Below are positions 33,776 to 42,935 of a stretch of 64,000 nucleotides of DNA, one piece after another. Location: positions 45,671 through 109,670 of the forward strand of contig NZ_CALPCZ010000005.1 of assembly GCF_943193135.1 (NCBI RefSeq), given 5' to 3'. The notes beneath the pieces were generated by a model. That model was not told the origin of the DNA, ran no database searches, and was given only the letters and a program-made list of their open reading frames with translations. A program made the position numbers and the translations under genes. The DNA is from Odoribacter lunatus (GTDB lineage: Bacteria; Bacteroidota; Bacteroidia; Bacteroidales; Marinifilaceae). Each line of letters begins with the position of its first letter. The stretch's first letter is position 1.

Positions 33776-33991
33776 TTAATTTAAGACGTCTTCAAGGGGA
33801 AAGATGTCGTATGTAGTAGCATCAAATGTTTTTTGTATCTGGGGAACATCGTAGTAGGGCGAGTTTTTTTCTTCACCGAATACCAAGCTATAGCTTAAGT
33901 ACAAGACGAGGAAAAGTAGTAATATATTTGTAAGTAAAAGGTAGAAAGGAATGGGTTCTTTGAGTACGGAGAAATCGGATTTCTTTTTCAT
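33776..33991 (-). CDS. Small single-span membrane protein
   Basis: A possible 71-aa protein: a basic N-terminus (MKKKSDF), one clear membrane helix (YLLLTNILLLFLVLYLSYSLV, about 19-40), and an acidic C-terminal tail with several aromatic residues. No family recognised. The ATG at 33991 is the likely start; a longer upstream frame has poor coding character. A TACTTTTG at 34265-34272 could drive it with a long leader. It lies alone between two unrelated plus-strand units. Confidence 0.45.
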   Translation of the reverse strand: MKKKSDFSVLKEPIPFYLLLTNILLLFLVLYLSYSLVFGEEKNSPYYDVPQIQKTFDATTYDIFPLEDVLN

Positions 33992-34264
33992 GTTTAGTGT
34001 ATTTGGGTTAATAATATAGTGTTTGTTGTACGTCGGGGACATGTATAAAAAGGAAACGTGACCGCCGGTGAGCTTTAAACAGATGGCGTCCGCGCAGAGC
34101 CAGAAGTACAAAGATAAAACCGGAACGATCACGTTTTTATGTACGCAATACGTCTCTTTATTCTCCTGTACTTTTTTAAGTTTCGCGGACTTTTCTGTTT
34201 AGGATAATAAATAGTACGATTGATTGAATGGAATCAAAAAGGGCAACGCTTTACGCCTCTTTTG

Positions 34265-34272
34265 CAAAAGTA
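34265..34272 (-). promoter_or_regulatory. -7 element, minus strand
   Basis: The minus strand reads TACTTTTG. The only downstream candidate is the small membrane protein at 33776-33991, with a leader of about 265 bases. Confidence 0.35.
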
Positions 34273-34367
34273 TGAATTTTATCTGCGATTCATCGTTTTT
34301 TTGCGGGGATTTGTCGAGAAAAACTCCTTGTAGGTCTATAATAATTGTAGGTCTTTACATGGCATGC

Positions 34368-34375
34368 TACTTTTG
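34368..34375 (+). promoter_or_regulatory. -7 promoter element of the efflux operon
   Basis: TACTTTTG (TAnnTTTG), 26 bases before the TolC-like ATG. Confidence 0.55.
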
Positions 34376-34401
34376 AACTGTTAAAATAAAAACAGGTAAG
34401 T

Positions 34402-35739
34402 ATGAAAAGTATTGCTATTTTAATTATATGGTGTACGAGTATAGGGCTGTACGGGCAAATACAGGATTCTCACCGGAACTGGACGTTGAAAAATTGTATA
34501 GACTATGCGTTGGAGCATAATATACAGGTGAAAAAGTCGAAAGTTTTGCTGGAGGAAAGCAAGGAGAATACCTTACGGGCGAAAGCGGAACTGTTTCCCT
34601 CTCTTTCTTTTTCGACGGGACATGATTTGGTGAACCGTCCTTTTTCAGACAAAGATGTGAACGGGGATAAGAACAGTTATGTCGGCAGTTACGGGTTAAA
34701 TTCTTCGGTAGCGTTGTATAACGGGGGGAAGTTGCGGCTGAATATCCGGCAGCAGGAGTTATCGGATAAAATCCAGGAGTTGTATATTCGGCAGGCGGAG
34801 AATACTATTCAGCTGGCGATAACGGAGTCTTATCTTCAGATGCTTTATGCGGCGGAATCTGTTGCAATTAACCGGAATACGGTGGAAGTATCCGGGGCGC
34901 AGTATGAGCGGGGAGTACAGTTGTTGGAGGCGGGCTCTATTTCCCGCAGCGATTTGGCGCAATTACTTTCGCAATACAGCATGGATAAATATCAATTGGT
35001 TGCAGCCCAGTCGGCATTGGAGGAGCAGGAGTTGAATTTGAAACAGCTGTTGGAATTGGAGTTGAATGATAGGATTCAATTGGCAGTTCCGGCGTTGTCC
35101 GGGGAGGATGTGCGGTTTTCTTTGCCAACGAAAGCGGTGGTTTACGAAGCGGCTTTGGGTTTTATGCCTGAGATAGAAAGCGGGCGTCTGTCTGTTGAAT
35201 CTTCGGAGTATGATGTAAGTATCGCGCGTTCCGGTTATCTACCGTCGTTGAATCTTACAGCGGGCATTGGGACCAGCCACATGTCGGGGACGGGAAATTC
35301 ATTCGGGAGTCAGGTGAAACACAATTTTAATGAAAGCATCGGATTAAATCTGAGTGTTCCTATTTATAGCAAGCGGCAGAACAAATCGGCGGTGAAGATT
35401 GCCGAGGTGCAGGTGGAAAATGCGGAATTGGATTATCGGGAAGCACAGAAGGATTTACTGAAAACAGTGGAGACGGTTTATCTGAGTGCCCTGTCTTATC
35501 AAAATCGCTATCAGGCGGCTGAGGAAAGTGTAAATTCCGCCCGGGTCAGTTACGATTTGGTGCGCGAACAGTTTGATTTGGGAATGAAGAATACGGTGGA
35601 ATTGCTGGCGGAAAAGAATACATACCTCTCGGCGCAGCAGGAGATGATACAGGCCAAATACATGGCGGTACTTAGTTATCAGTTATTGAATTTCTACCAG
35701 GGAAAGGGAATAGCGCTTCCGGATGAAAAAATGAAATAA
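34402..35739 (+). CDS. TolC-family outer-membrane efflux protein
   Basis: A 445-aa outer-membrane channel. A Sec signal covers about 1-19 (cleavage near YGQ). The rest has two similar halves rich in long alpha-helical coiled-coil (for example the LLEESKENTLRAKAELFPSL start and LKTVETVYLSALSYQNRY in the second half), which form the trimeric TolC barrel and periplasmic tunnel. It is the first gene of an operon with a MacA-like adaptor and MacB-like ATPase and permease, so it should be their exit duct. Spacing to the adaptor gene is 24 bases. Confidence 0.93.
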   Translation: MKSIAILIIWCTSIGLYGQIQDSHRNWTLKNCIDYALEHNIQVKKSKVLLEESKENTLRAKAELFPSLSFSTGHDLVNRPFSDKDVNGDKNSYVGSYGLNSSVALYNGGKLRLNIRQQELSDKIQELYIRQAENTIQLAITESYLQMLYAAESVAINRNTVEVSGAQYERGVQLLEAGSISRSDLAQLLSQYSMDKYQLVAAQSALEEQELNLKQLLELELNDRIQLAVPALSGEDVRFSLPTKAVVYEAALGFMPEIESGRLSVESSEYDVSIARSGYLPSLNLTAGIGTSHMSGTGNSFGSQVKHNFNESIGLNLSVPIYSKRQNKSAVKIAEVQVENAELDYREAQKDLLKTVETVYLSALSYQNRYQAAEESVNSARVSYDLVREQFDLGMKNTVELLAEKNTYLSAQQEMIQAKYMAVLSYQLLNFYQGKGIALPDEKMK

Positions 35740-35763
35740 AAATAAATTAAAATCCATAGTAAT

Positions 35764-36966
35764 ATGAAAAACAGCAAAGCAATAACAAGGGGGATTCTTT
35801 TACCGGTATTGGGAATATGCGGTTTAGTGTTCCTTCAGTGTTCCGGTAAGCGGGGAATTAACTGGGCAACTGAAGTGGTGGAACGGAGTTCTATGTCGAA
35901 TATGGTGACGGCGACCGGGACGGTAGAGCCCGTGACACAGGTGGAAGTGGGTACGCAGGTATCGGGCATTATCGATAAAATATATGTGGATTATAACAGC
36001 GTGGTAAAGAAAGGGCAGTTGCTGGCGGAAATGGATAAAGTGACGTTACAGGCCGAATTGCAATCCAACGAGGCCCAGTTGGCAAGCGCGAAGGCGGAGT
36101 ATGACTATCAGCAGAAAAATTATGCCCGCAGCCAGGTTCTTTTTGAGAAGAAACTGATAAGCGATACCGATTACGAAACGAGTCTTTATAACTATGAAAA
36201 GGCAAAAAGCGCTTACGAGAAATCGCAGGCGGATATTGTGAAAGTAAGACGGAATCTGGGGTATACCGTGATCACGAGTCCTATCGACGGGGTTGTGATC
36301 AGCCGGGAGGTGGAGGAAGGACAGACTGTGGCTGCCGGTTTTGAAACGCCGACGCTTTTTAATATTGCGAACGATTTGACGGAAATGCAGGTAATTGCAG
36401 ACGTGGATGAAGCGGATATCGGTCAGGTAGCAGAAGGGCAGCGGGTGACCTTTGAGGTCGATGCTTATCCGAACGATGTATTTGAGGGAATCGTTACGCA
36501 AGTGCGTCTGGAGGCTACGGTAGAATCCAATGTCGTAACTTATGAAGTGGTTATCAGTGCTCCGAATCCGGATTTGAAACTGAAACCGGGACTGACGGCG
36601 ACGGTTACCATTTATACCCTGGAGAAAGAGAATGTATTGGCCGTGTCTTCCAAAGCCTTGAAATTCATACCGGACGAGATAATGGCTGCGGAAAATAAAA
36701 TAGACATTCGTTCTCTGCCGGAATCCGGCGAGAGTCTGCGAAAAACGCTTTGGATAAAGAAAGCCGGTTTGCTGGAGGAGAGGAAGGTAAAAACGGGTAC
36801 GTCCAGCGGTTCTTTGGTGGAAATCATACAAGGGGTTTCTGAAGGGGAAGAGGTTGTTACGGGCATGGAAGTTGCGAAAAACGGCAACGGTGATATGAAA
36901 CCGGGAGAGCAGGAAGGGGGAAGTCCGTTTATGCCGACCCCTCCGGGAAGAAAGAAGAAGAACTAA
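35764..36966 (+). CDS. MacA-like periplasmic adaptor protein
   Basis: A 400-aa membrane-fusion protein that links the ABC permease to TolC. A hydrophobic N-terminal segment (about 10-26) ends in LQCS, so it may be a lipoprotein (Cys27). Lipoyl/barrel-sandwich halves are visible at VTQVEVGTQVSGIIDKIYV (about 57-75) and GYTVITSPIDGVVISREVEE near 160, flanking an alpha-hairpin. The beta-barrel region follows, with a C-terminal KTGTSSGSLVEIIQGVSEGE. The proline-rich end (FMPTPPGRKKKN) is typical. It lies between tolC-like and ATPase genes. Confidence 0.93.
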   Translation: MKNSKAITRGILLPVLGICGLVFLQCSGKRGINWATEVVERSSMSNMVTATGTVEPVTQVEVGTQVSGIIDKIYVDYNSVVKKGQLLAEMDKVTLQAELQSNEAQLASAKAEYDYQQKNYARSQVLFEKKLISDTDYETSLYNYEKAKSAYEKSQADIVKVRRNLGYTVITSPIDGVVISREVEEGQTVAAGFETPTLFNIANDLTEMQVIADVDEADIGQVAEGQRVTFEVDAYPNDVFEGIVTQVRLEATVESNVVTYEVVISAPNPDLKLKPGLTATVTIYTLEKENVLAVSSKALKFIPDEIMAAENKIDIRSLPESGESLRKTLWIKKAGLLEERKVKTGTSSGSLVEIIQGVSEGEEVVTGMEVAKNGNGDMKPGEQEGGSPFMPTPPGRKKKN

Positions 36967-36987
36967 CGGAATAATCTGTCACGAGTG

Positions 36988-37728
36988 ATGAATGCAATCA
37001 TAGAACTGAAAGATATAAAGAGGGATTTTCAGGTGGGGAGTGAAACCGTACATGCCTTGCGTGGCATCTCCTTTGCCATTTGGCCGGGGGAATTTGTTAC
37101 GATTATGGGAACCAGCGGTTCCGGAAAATCGACGCTGCTGAATTTGTTGGGTTGTCTGGATACGCCTACTTCGGGCGAGTATTTGCTTGACGGTATATCT
37201 GTGCGGCAGATGGGAAAGAACGACCGGGCGGAGTTGCGTAATCACAAAATTGGTTTCATATTCCAATCTTACAACCTGTTGCCCAAAACGACGTCCATTG
37301 AAAACGTGGAGTTGCCTTTGATGTACAATCCTGACGTGTCGGCGAAGCAGCGGGAAGCCAAGGCGATTGCGGCACTGGAAGCGGTCGGGTTGAAAGAGCG
37401 CTTGTATCATAAATCCAACCAGATGTCCGGAGGACAGCAGCAGCGGGTGGCGATAGCCCGGGCGTTGGTCAATGATCCGGTGCTGATATTGGCGGACGAG
37501 GCGACGGGAAATCTGGATACGCGGACCTCATTTGAAATACTGGTCTTATTACAGGAGCTGCACGCCAAAGGCAGAACCATCGTTTTTGTCACCCATAATC
37601 CGGAACTTGCGGATTATAGCAGCCGGACGATTGTGTTAAAAGACGGGAAAGTGATACAGGACACGACCAACGACCATGTTGCTTCGGCGAAGGAGACGCT
37701 GGATAGACTGCCTGTGCCGGAAGATTGA
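36988..37728 (+). CDS. MacB-type ABC transporter ATPase
   Basis: A 246-aa ATPase subunit. Walker A is GTSGSGKSTLLN near 40; the Q-loop is GFIFQSYNLL near 92; the signature is MSGGQQQRVAIARAL near 145; Walker B is LILADEATGNLDT near 165; the H-loop His is in VFVTHNPEL. This set is typical of the MacB/LolD/FtsE group. A GTG three bases earlier is an alternative start. It pairs with the permease encoded 21 bases downstream. The exported substrate (peptide, antibiotic or lipoprotein) is not indicated. Confidence 0.96.
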   Translation: MNAIIELKDIKRDFQVGSETVHALRGISFAIWPGEFVTIMGTSGSGKSTLLNLLGCLDTPTSGEYLLDGISVRQMGKNDRAELRNHKIGFIFQSYNLLPKTTSIENVELPLMYNPDVSAKQREAKAIAALEAVGLKERLYHKSNQMSGGQQQRVAIARALVNDPVLILADEATGNLDTRTSFEILVLLQELHAKGRTIVFVTHNPELADYSSRTIVLKDGKVIQDTTNDHVASAKETLDRLPVPED

Positions 37729-37749
37729 GTTGATTATAAATAAACAGCG

Positions 37750-38970
37750 ATGAACTTTACGAATTTGCTAAGAATAGCTCTTCGGGCTTTAAATAACAAT
37801 AAAATGCGCGGATTCCTCACAATGCTGGGGATTATAATCGGGGTGGCATCCGTGATAACAATGCTTGCAATCGGGCAGGGCTCGAAACGAAGTATCCGGG
37901 CGCAAATCGCCGAAATGGGCTCTAATATGATTATGATTCATCCCGGAGCGGATATGCGGGGAGGGGTAAGACAGGATCCGGCGGCCATGCAGAGCCTTAA
38001 ACTTGAAGATTTTAAATCCATACAGAATGAAACCCGTTATGTGGCGGCATGCTCGCCTTCCGTGAGCAGTAGCGGGCAGGTTATTTTCGGCTCCAATAAC
38101 TATCCCTCTTCGATTTACGGCATAACGCAGGATTACCTCGACATCCGCAAGTATACCGTGCAGGAAGGCGATATATTTTCCGACCAGGACATAGTGACAT
38201 CGGCCAAAGTCTGTATTATCGGTAAAACCGTCGCCGACAATCTTTTTACCAACGGAGAAAATCCGGTGGGGAAAATCATCCGTTTTAGTAAAATACCTTT
38301 TTTGGTTATCGGAGTACTTACCCCCAAAGGCTACAACACGATGGGCATGGACCAGGATGATTTGATACTGGCTCCTTATACCACGATTCAGAAAAGAGTA
38401 TTAGCGATTACCCACTTGCAAAGCATTTTCTGTTCTGCGCTGAGCGAAGAGATGACGGAGCAGGCGGAAGAGGAGATTACTGCCATACTGCGGCGTAACC
38501 ATAAACTGAAAGAAACCGCCGACGATGATTTCAATATCCGTTCCCAGCAGGAATTAAGCACGATGATGAATTCGACGACCGACATGATGACCATGCTTCT
38601 GGCGTGTATAGCCGGAATATCCCTGCTTGTCGGAGGTATCGGGATAATGAATATCATGTACGTATCGGTGACCGAACGGACGCGGGAAATCGGTTTGCGC
38701 ATGTCAATCGGGGCGAAAGGACGGGATATACTGGCCCAGTTCCTGATAGAGGCGATACTGATCAGTGTTACCGGTGGTATTATCGGGGTCCTCTTCGGGA
38801 TAGGCGCGGCGTGGCTGGTAAAAATAATAGCAGGGTGGCCTGTGTATATTCAACTTTATTCTGTTATTTTGTCTTTCGTCGTCTGTACGGTTACCGGCGT
38901 ATTCTTTGGCTGGTATCCTGCACGAAAGGCCTCGAATTTAGACCCGATAGAAGCCATTCGTTATGAATAA
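37750..38970 (+). CDS. MacB/FtsX-type ABC transporter permease
   Basis: A 406-aa permease with the MacB topology: membrane segment 1 near 22-42 (MRGFLTMLGIIIGVASVITMLAI), a large periplasmic MacB_PCD domain (about 45-270), and three C-terminal segments near 280-300, 335-358 and 368-388. The FtsX motif VGGIGIMNIMYVSVTERTRE near 297 and the end WYPARKASNLDPIEAIRYE are diagnostic. It overlaps the downstream kinase gene by 8 bases, tying the pump to its regulator pair. Confidence 0.95.
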   Translation: MNFTNLLRIALRALNNNKMRGFLTMLGIIIGVASVITMLAIGQGSKRSIRAQIAEMGSNMIMIHPGADMRGGVRQDPAAMQSLKLEDFKSIQNETRYVAACSPSVSSSGQVIFGSNNYPSSIYGITQDYLDIRKYTVQEGDIFSDQDIVTSAKVCIIGKTVADNLFTNGENPVGKIIRFSKIPFLVIGVLTPKGYNTMGMDQDDLILAPYTTIQKRVLAITHLQSIFCSALSEEMTEQAEEEITAILRRNHKLKETADDDFNIRSQQELSTMMNSTTDMMTMLLACIAGISLLVGGIGIMNIMYVSVTERTREIGLRMSIGAKGRDILAQFLIEAILISVTGGIIGVLFGIGAAWLVKIIAGWPVYIQLYSVILSFVVCTVTGVFFGWYPARKASNLDPIEAIRYE

Positions 38971-40021
38971 CATGATTAATAAGAATGTCTTACAGATACT
39001 GATACAAGTGATAGGATGGGGGATAATTTTTTGTTTTCCCTTATTCTTTGCTTCCAAAGAATGGATAAGCTGGCAGAGCTATTTGGGATATTTTTTTGTT
39101 CCGGTGGCATTCATGTTCGTATTCTATTCCAACTATTTCCTGTTGATAGACAGATTACTGTTTCGTAAGAAGCTGTGGCAGTTTATTCTGTTGAACATTC
39201 TTGTGATATTGTTGGTGGAGGTTGGTCTGGATGAATGGATGGATTATTATAATGCCCATTTCACATCCTGGAAACCAACCCGGCCGCATCCTCCGAAGTC
39301 CATGTTTGTCATTCGGGATTATGCATTGATGATACTGGTGGCGGCATTAAGCGTCGCCATAAAAATGACTGTCAATTGGTATCGGCTGGAAGCGGGACGG
39401 AAAGAATCGGAAAAAAGAAGGATAGAGGCGGAATTAAAGAACCTGAAAAGTCAATTGAATCCGCATTTCCTGTTCAACACCCTGAATAACATCTACTCTT
39501 TAATCTCCTTCAGTCCCGAAAAGGCGCAACACGCCGTGCACGACTTAAGCCGTTTGTTGCGTTATGTCCTGTATGAGGATAGTCAGCACAGTGTTCTGTT
39601 GATAAAGGAAATCGAATTTATAAATAATTACATCGCTCTGATGAAAATCCGCTTGTCTCAGCAAGTCAAAGTTGAGACGGATATTTCCATAGAGAGCAAT
39701 ATGACAGTGGCCCCGCTGCTGTTTATTACTCTGATTGAAAACGCATTTAAACATGGTGTGGATCCCATGGAGTCCTCCTTTATTCGGATACATTTGAGGA
39801 CAGAACAACCGGGACGAATTATTTGTCGTATTGAGAACAGCTTTTTTCCGAAACGGCAAAATGATAAAAGCGGCTCGGGCATCGGACTGGAAAATTTAAG
39901 AAAGCGTCTTGAATTGCTCTATCCAGGGAGACACCGCTTGAAAACGGAGGTTACGGGGAATACCTATATCGCCGAATTGCAGATTGAAGGATGTGAAAAA
40001 AGCCTAATATGTAAGCCATGA
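38963..40021 (+). CDS. LytS/YehU-type sensor histidine kinase
   Basis: A 352-aa kinase with four N-terminal membrane segments (about 10-28, 40-60, 75-95, 115-135) and no periplasmic sensor domain. The His_kinase block LNPHFLFNTLNNIYSLI near 168 carries the phospho-His, and the ATPase region has LIENAFKHGVDP near 255 and GSGIGLENLRKRL near 310. It overlaps the permease gene by 8 bases and the regulator gene by 4. The operon layout suggests it senses export or membrane state and regulates the pump, which is an inference. Confidence 0.94.
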   Translation: MNNMINKNVLQILIQVIGWGIIFCFPLFFASKEWISWQSYLGYFFVPVAFMFVFYSNYFLLIDRLLFRKKLWQFILLNILVILLVEVGLDEWMDYYNAHFTSWKPTRPHPPKSMFVIRDYALMILVAALSVAIKMTVNWYRLEAGRKESEKRRIEAELKNLKSQLNPHFLFNTLNNIYSLISFSPEKAQHAVHDLSRLLRYVLYEDSQHSVLLIKEIEFINNYIALMKIRLSQQVKVETDISIESNMTVAPLLFITLIENAFKHGVDPMESSFIRIHLRTEQPGRIICRIENSFFPKRQNDKSGSGIGLENLRKRLELLYPGRHRLKTEVTGNTYIAELQIEGCEKSLICKP

Positions 40022-40728
40022 ATCTGACTTGTTGCATCATCGACGACGAGCCTTTAGCTCTTGACATGCTTGAAGTGTATGTGAAAAAAACACCCTTCCT
40101 TACTCTGTGCGGCAAATTTCCGAGCGCATTGCTCGCCATGCAGCAATGCGCTTTCGATTCGGTAGACCTCCTGTTTCTGGACATTCAGATGCCGGAATTG
40201 GACGGACTGGAATTTTCCAGGATAATCAATACTCGTACCCGTATCGTATTTACGACGGCATTCGAGCAATATGCTGTAGACAGTTATCGGGTGAACGCTT
40301 TGGACTACCTTTTGAAACCCATTAGTTATACCGAATTTCTTCAGGCGGCCAACAAAGCATTGCAATGGTATGAAATGTTACGTCAGACACCCGAACGCAA
40401 CGAAAGGAGCAGTATATTTGTAAAAACCGATTACAAATTGATTCAGATAGAATTAAAAGACATCCTTTATATAGAAGGGCTTAAAGACTATGTGAAAATA
40501 TACCTGGCGGGGACACCCCACCCCGTTGTTACCCTCATGAGCATAAAAGCGATAGAAGAATTATTGCCTGAATCGCAATTCATCCGGGTACATCGTTCCT
40601 ACATCGTGCAGGGCAGTAAAATCAAAGTCGTAGAGCGCAACCGCATTGTCTTCGGTAAAGAATACATTCCCGTATCCGACTCTTACAAAGAAAAATTCCT
40701 TGCTTTTCTTGGCCAGAAAAGCCACTGA
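40018..40728 (+). CDS. LytTR-family response regulator
   Basis: A 236-aa regulator. Receiver domain: Asp9/Asp10 pocket, phosphoacceptor Asp55 in LLFLDIQMPE, and Lys near 104 in YLLKPISY. The C-terminal LytTR DNA-binding domain (about 135-232) shows FVKTDYKLIQIELKDILYIE, then FIRVHRSYIV and the final VSDSYKEKFL. LytTR regulators bind short direct repeats; the TTGTAGGTCT repeat near 34328-34354 upstream of the efflux operon is a candidate. It ends the operon, converging on the M3 peptidase gene. Confidence 0.95.
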   Translation: MNLTCCIIDDEPLALDMLEVYVKKTPFLTLCGKFPSALLAMQQCAFDSVDLLFLDIQMPELDGLEFSRIINTRTRIVFTTAFEQYAVDSYRVNALDYLLKPISYTEFLQAANKALQWYEMLRQTPERNERSSIFVKTDYKLIQIELKDILYIEGLKDYVKIYLAGTPHPVVTLMSIKAIEELLPESQFIRVHRSYIVQGSKIKVVERNRIVFGKEYIPVSDSYKEKFLAFLGQKSH

Positions 40729-40745
40729 CACGGCGAATCGCGGAC

Positions 40746-42782
40746 TTACAATCCGCTTCGTTTGAGAAGCGCGTCTACCGTTGGCTTACGGCCACGGAAA
40801 CGGACGTACAAATCCATCGGGTGCTCGGAGCCGCCTTTTTCCAAAATGTTTTTACGGAAAGACTGTGCCGTTTCCTTATCGAAAATTCCTTTTTCTTGAA
40901 ATAGGGAAAACGCATCGGCATCCAATACTTCCGCCCATTTATAGCTGTAATAGCCTGCGGCATATCCTCCGTCGAAAATGTGTCCGAACGTCGGTGAAAA
41001 ACAACTCCCGTCTACCGGTGGAAACAATTCCGTCGCCTGCATAGAGCGGTGCTCAAATTCACATACCGGCTCTTCTACAGGCTTCCGTATACAATGCCAG
41101 GCCATATCCAACATGCCGAAACTTAACTGGCGGTCGCATTGGGAGCCGCTTTGGAAATTAGCGGCATTCCGGATTTTATCGATATACTCTTGGGGAATCT
41201 TTTCTCCCGTTTGGTAATGAACAGCCCACAAGTCCAGCCATTCTTTTTCTAACGCCCAGTTCTCCATTAGCTGGGAGGGAAGTTCCACAAAATCCCGGTA
41301 CACATTGGTCCCTGCAGTGGAGTTATAGGTGTTGCGGGATAACATTCCGTGCAGGGCATGCCCGAATTCGTGCAAAAAGGTGGTGACTTCATCAAATGTT
41401 AACAGAGAGGGCCTGTCCGGAGTGGGTTTGGTAAAATTCATGACTAAAGAGACTAAAGGCCGCACGTCTTTCCCGTTTTCTTCATGCTGTGTGCGGAATT
41501 CCGTCATCCATGCGCCGCCGCTCTTATTGTTGCGGGGGAAAAAATCCATATAAAGGACAGCCAAAAAGTAATGTTCTTCGTCATACACTTCAAATGTTTT
41601 TACGTCCGGATGATACTTCGGAATACGGTCGGTTTCCTGAAACGTCAGACCGTAGAGTCGATTAGCTAACTGGAACACGCCCTTCTGAACATTCTCCAGC
41701 AGGAAATAAGGTTTCAGCATTTCATCATCCAGCGTATACCTCGCTTGTTTCAATTTATTCGAGTAATAGGCCCAGTCCCAGCGTTGCAGGGTATCCGAAA
41801 ATCCTGTTTCTCTGGCAAATTTTTCAACTTTTTCTTTTTCTCTCAATGCTGCGGGATGGGAGGAGAAAAAGAGATGCTGTAGGAATTGATTCACCTCTTG
41901 CGGAGACCTTGCCATGCGGTTCGACAACACATAATCGGCGTATGTGTCATAGCCGAGCAGACGGGCCTTTTCTAAGCGGAGTGCCGTGATTTTCCAGATA
42001 ATTTCTGTATTGTTTTGAGAATTGTCATGGTTGCAGCGGGAAGTGTAAGCTTTGAACATTTTTTCCCGGAGTTGCCTGTTATCCGCATATTTCACAAAAG
42101 GAATGTAACTGGGGGCATGCAGCGTAAATACCCATCCTTCTTTATTTCTCTCTTTGGCAGTCAAAGCGGCAGCCTCAATCGCACTGTCGGGCAGGCCGGC
42201 AAGATCACTTGCTTCTGTCAAATGCAATTCGTACGCATTGGTTTCTGCCAGAAGATTCTCTTCAAATTGCAGGCTCAAACGAGATAATTCCGTCGTGATT
42301 TCCCGAAATCTCTCTTGTGCTTTCCCCTCTAAATCGGCTCCCCCGCGAATAAAAGATTTCCACGTATCCTCCAATAGTGTTTGCTCCTCTGCTGTCAGAT
42401 TTGTACGCGGTGTATGCAGATACACACTTTTTACCCGTTGAAAAAGCATGGAATTCATGTAAATATTATTGGCAAAATCCGTTAGCAGCGGAGAAACCTC
42501 CTGCGCTGTTTTCTGCATATCGGGAGACGTGCATGCGGAATTAAGATTGAAAAAAATGGAGGAAATCGTATTCAGCGTAGAGCCCGCATAATCCAAAGCG
42601 GCAATGGTATTCTGGAAATCGGGTGCTTTGGTTGAATTGGCGATAGCCTCGATTTCCTGCAAAGCCTGAGCGATAGCCTTCTTGAAAGCAGGCTTGTAAT
42701 CCGTCATTTGAATAGATTCAAAAGGCGGAGTCTGGTAAGGAGTATCAAATGATTTTAAAAGAGGATTGGTTATATTATTCAT
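40746..42782 (-). CDS. dcp: M3-family metallopeptidase (peptidyl-dipeptidase type)
   Basis: A 678-aa zinc peptidase of the oligopeptidase A/Dcp group, without a signal peptide, so it probably acts in the cytoplasm on short peptides. The HEFGHALH zinc motif lies near 470, followed downstream by the conserved EFVELPSQLMENWALE (third ligand region) and GMLDMAWH. The C-terminal HIFDGGYAAGYYSYKWAEVL and KGGSEHPMDLYVRFRGRKPT blocks are family hallmarks. The start at 42782 is chosen because the promoter would leave the ATG at 42800 almost leaderless. The last 30 codons recur in diverged form at the end of the MGMT-like gene at 27.8 kb. Confidence 0.93.
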   Translation of the reverse strand: MNNITNPLLKSFDTPYQTPPFESIQMTDYKPAFKKAIAQALQEIEAIANSTKAPDFQNTIAALDYAGSTLNTISSIFFNLNSACTSPDMQKTAQEVSPLLTDFANNIYMNSMLFQRVKSVYLHTPRTNLTAEEQTLLEDTWKSFIRGGADLEGKAQERFREITTELSRLSLQFEENLLAETNAYELHLTEASDLAGLPDSAIEAAALTAKERNKEGWVFTLHAPSYIPFVKYADNRQLREKMFKAYTSRCNHDNSQNNTEIIWKITALRLEKARLLGYDTYADYVLSNRMARSPQEVNQFLQHLFFSSHPAALREKEKVEKFARETGFSDTLQRWDWAYYSNKLKQARYTLDDEMLKPYFLLENVQKGVFQLANRLYGLTFQETDRIPKYHPDVKTFEVYDEEHYFLAVLYMDFFPRNNKSGGAWMTEFRTQHEENGKDVRPLVSLVMNFTKPTPDRPSLLTFDEVTTFLHEFGHALHGMLSRNTYNSTAGTNVYRDFVELPSQLMENWALEKEWLDLWAVHYQTGEKIPQEYIDKIRNAANFQSGSQCDRQLSFGMLDMAWHCIRKPVEEPVCEFEHRSMQATELFPPVDGSCFSPTFGHIFDGGYAAGYYSYKWAEVLDADAFSLFQEKGIFDKETAQSFRKNILEKGGSEHPMDLYVRFRGRKPTVDALLKRSGL

Positions 42783-42808
42783 AGCAAACTGTATTTTCAT
42801 TTATACCC

Positions 42809-42816
42809 CAAAATTA
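42809..42816 (-). promoter_or_regulatory. -7 promoter element of the M3 peptidase gene
   Basis: The minus strand reads TAATTTTG (TAnnTTTG). Transcription should start near 42802, which favours translation from 42782. Confidence 0.5.
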
Positions 42817-42919
42817 CGACATTTTTTCGTATATCTCAATCCGGTTCAGAGCGAACGATTGCATATAAAATTAATGGGAAATAGGAAGATTGTGTGAATA
42901 ACGTGACTTAAAAATATTA

Positions 42920-42927
42920 TATCTTTG
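42920..42927 (+). promoter_or_regulatory. -7 promoter element of cmk
   Basis: TATCTTTG (TAnnTTTG) ends only 8 bases before the cmk ATG. The transcript would begin within a few bases of the start codon, so it is nearly leaderless. Confidence 0.6.
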
Positions 42928-42935
42928 CAACACGT

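Larger units (their letters stand above)
33992..34401. other. Intergenic region before the efflux operon
   Basis: About 410 bases without a convincing gene. It holds two opposed TACTTTTG elements, at 34265-34272 (minus) and 34368-34375 (plus), and a TTGTAGGTCT direct repeat near 34328-34354 just upstream of the efflux promoter, a possible operator. Confidence 0.4.
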
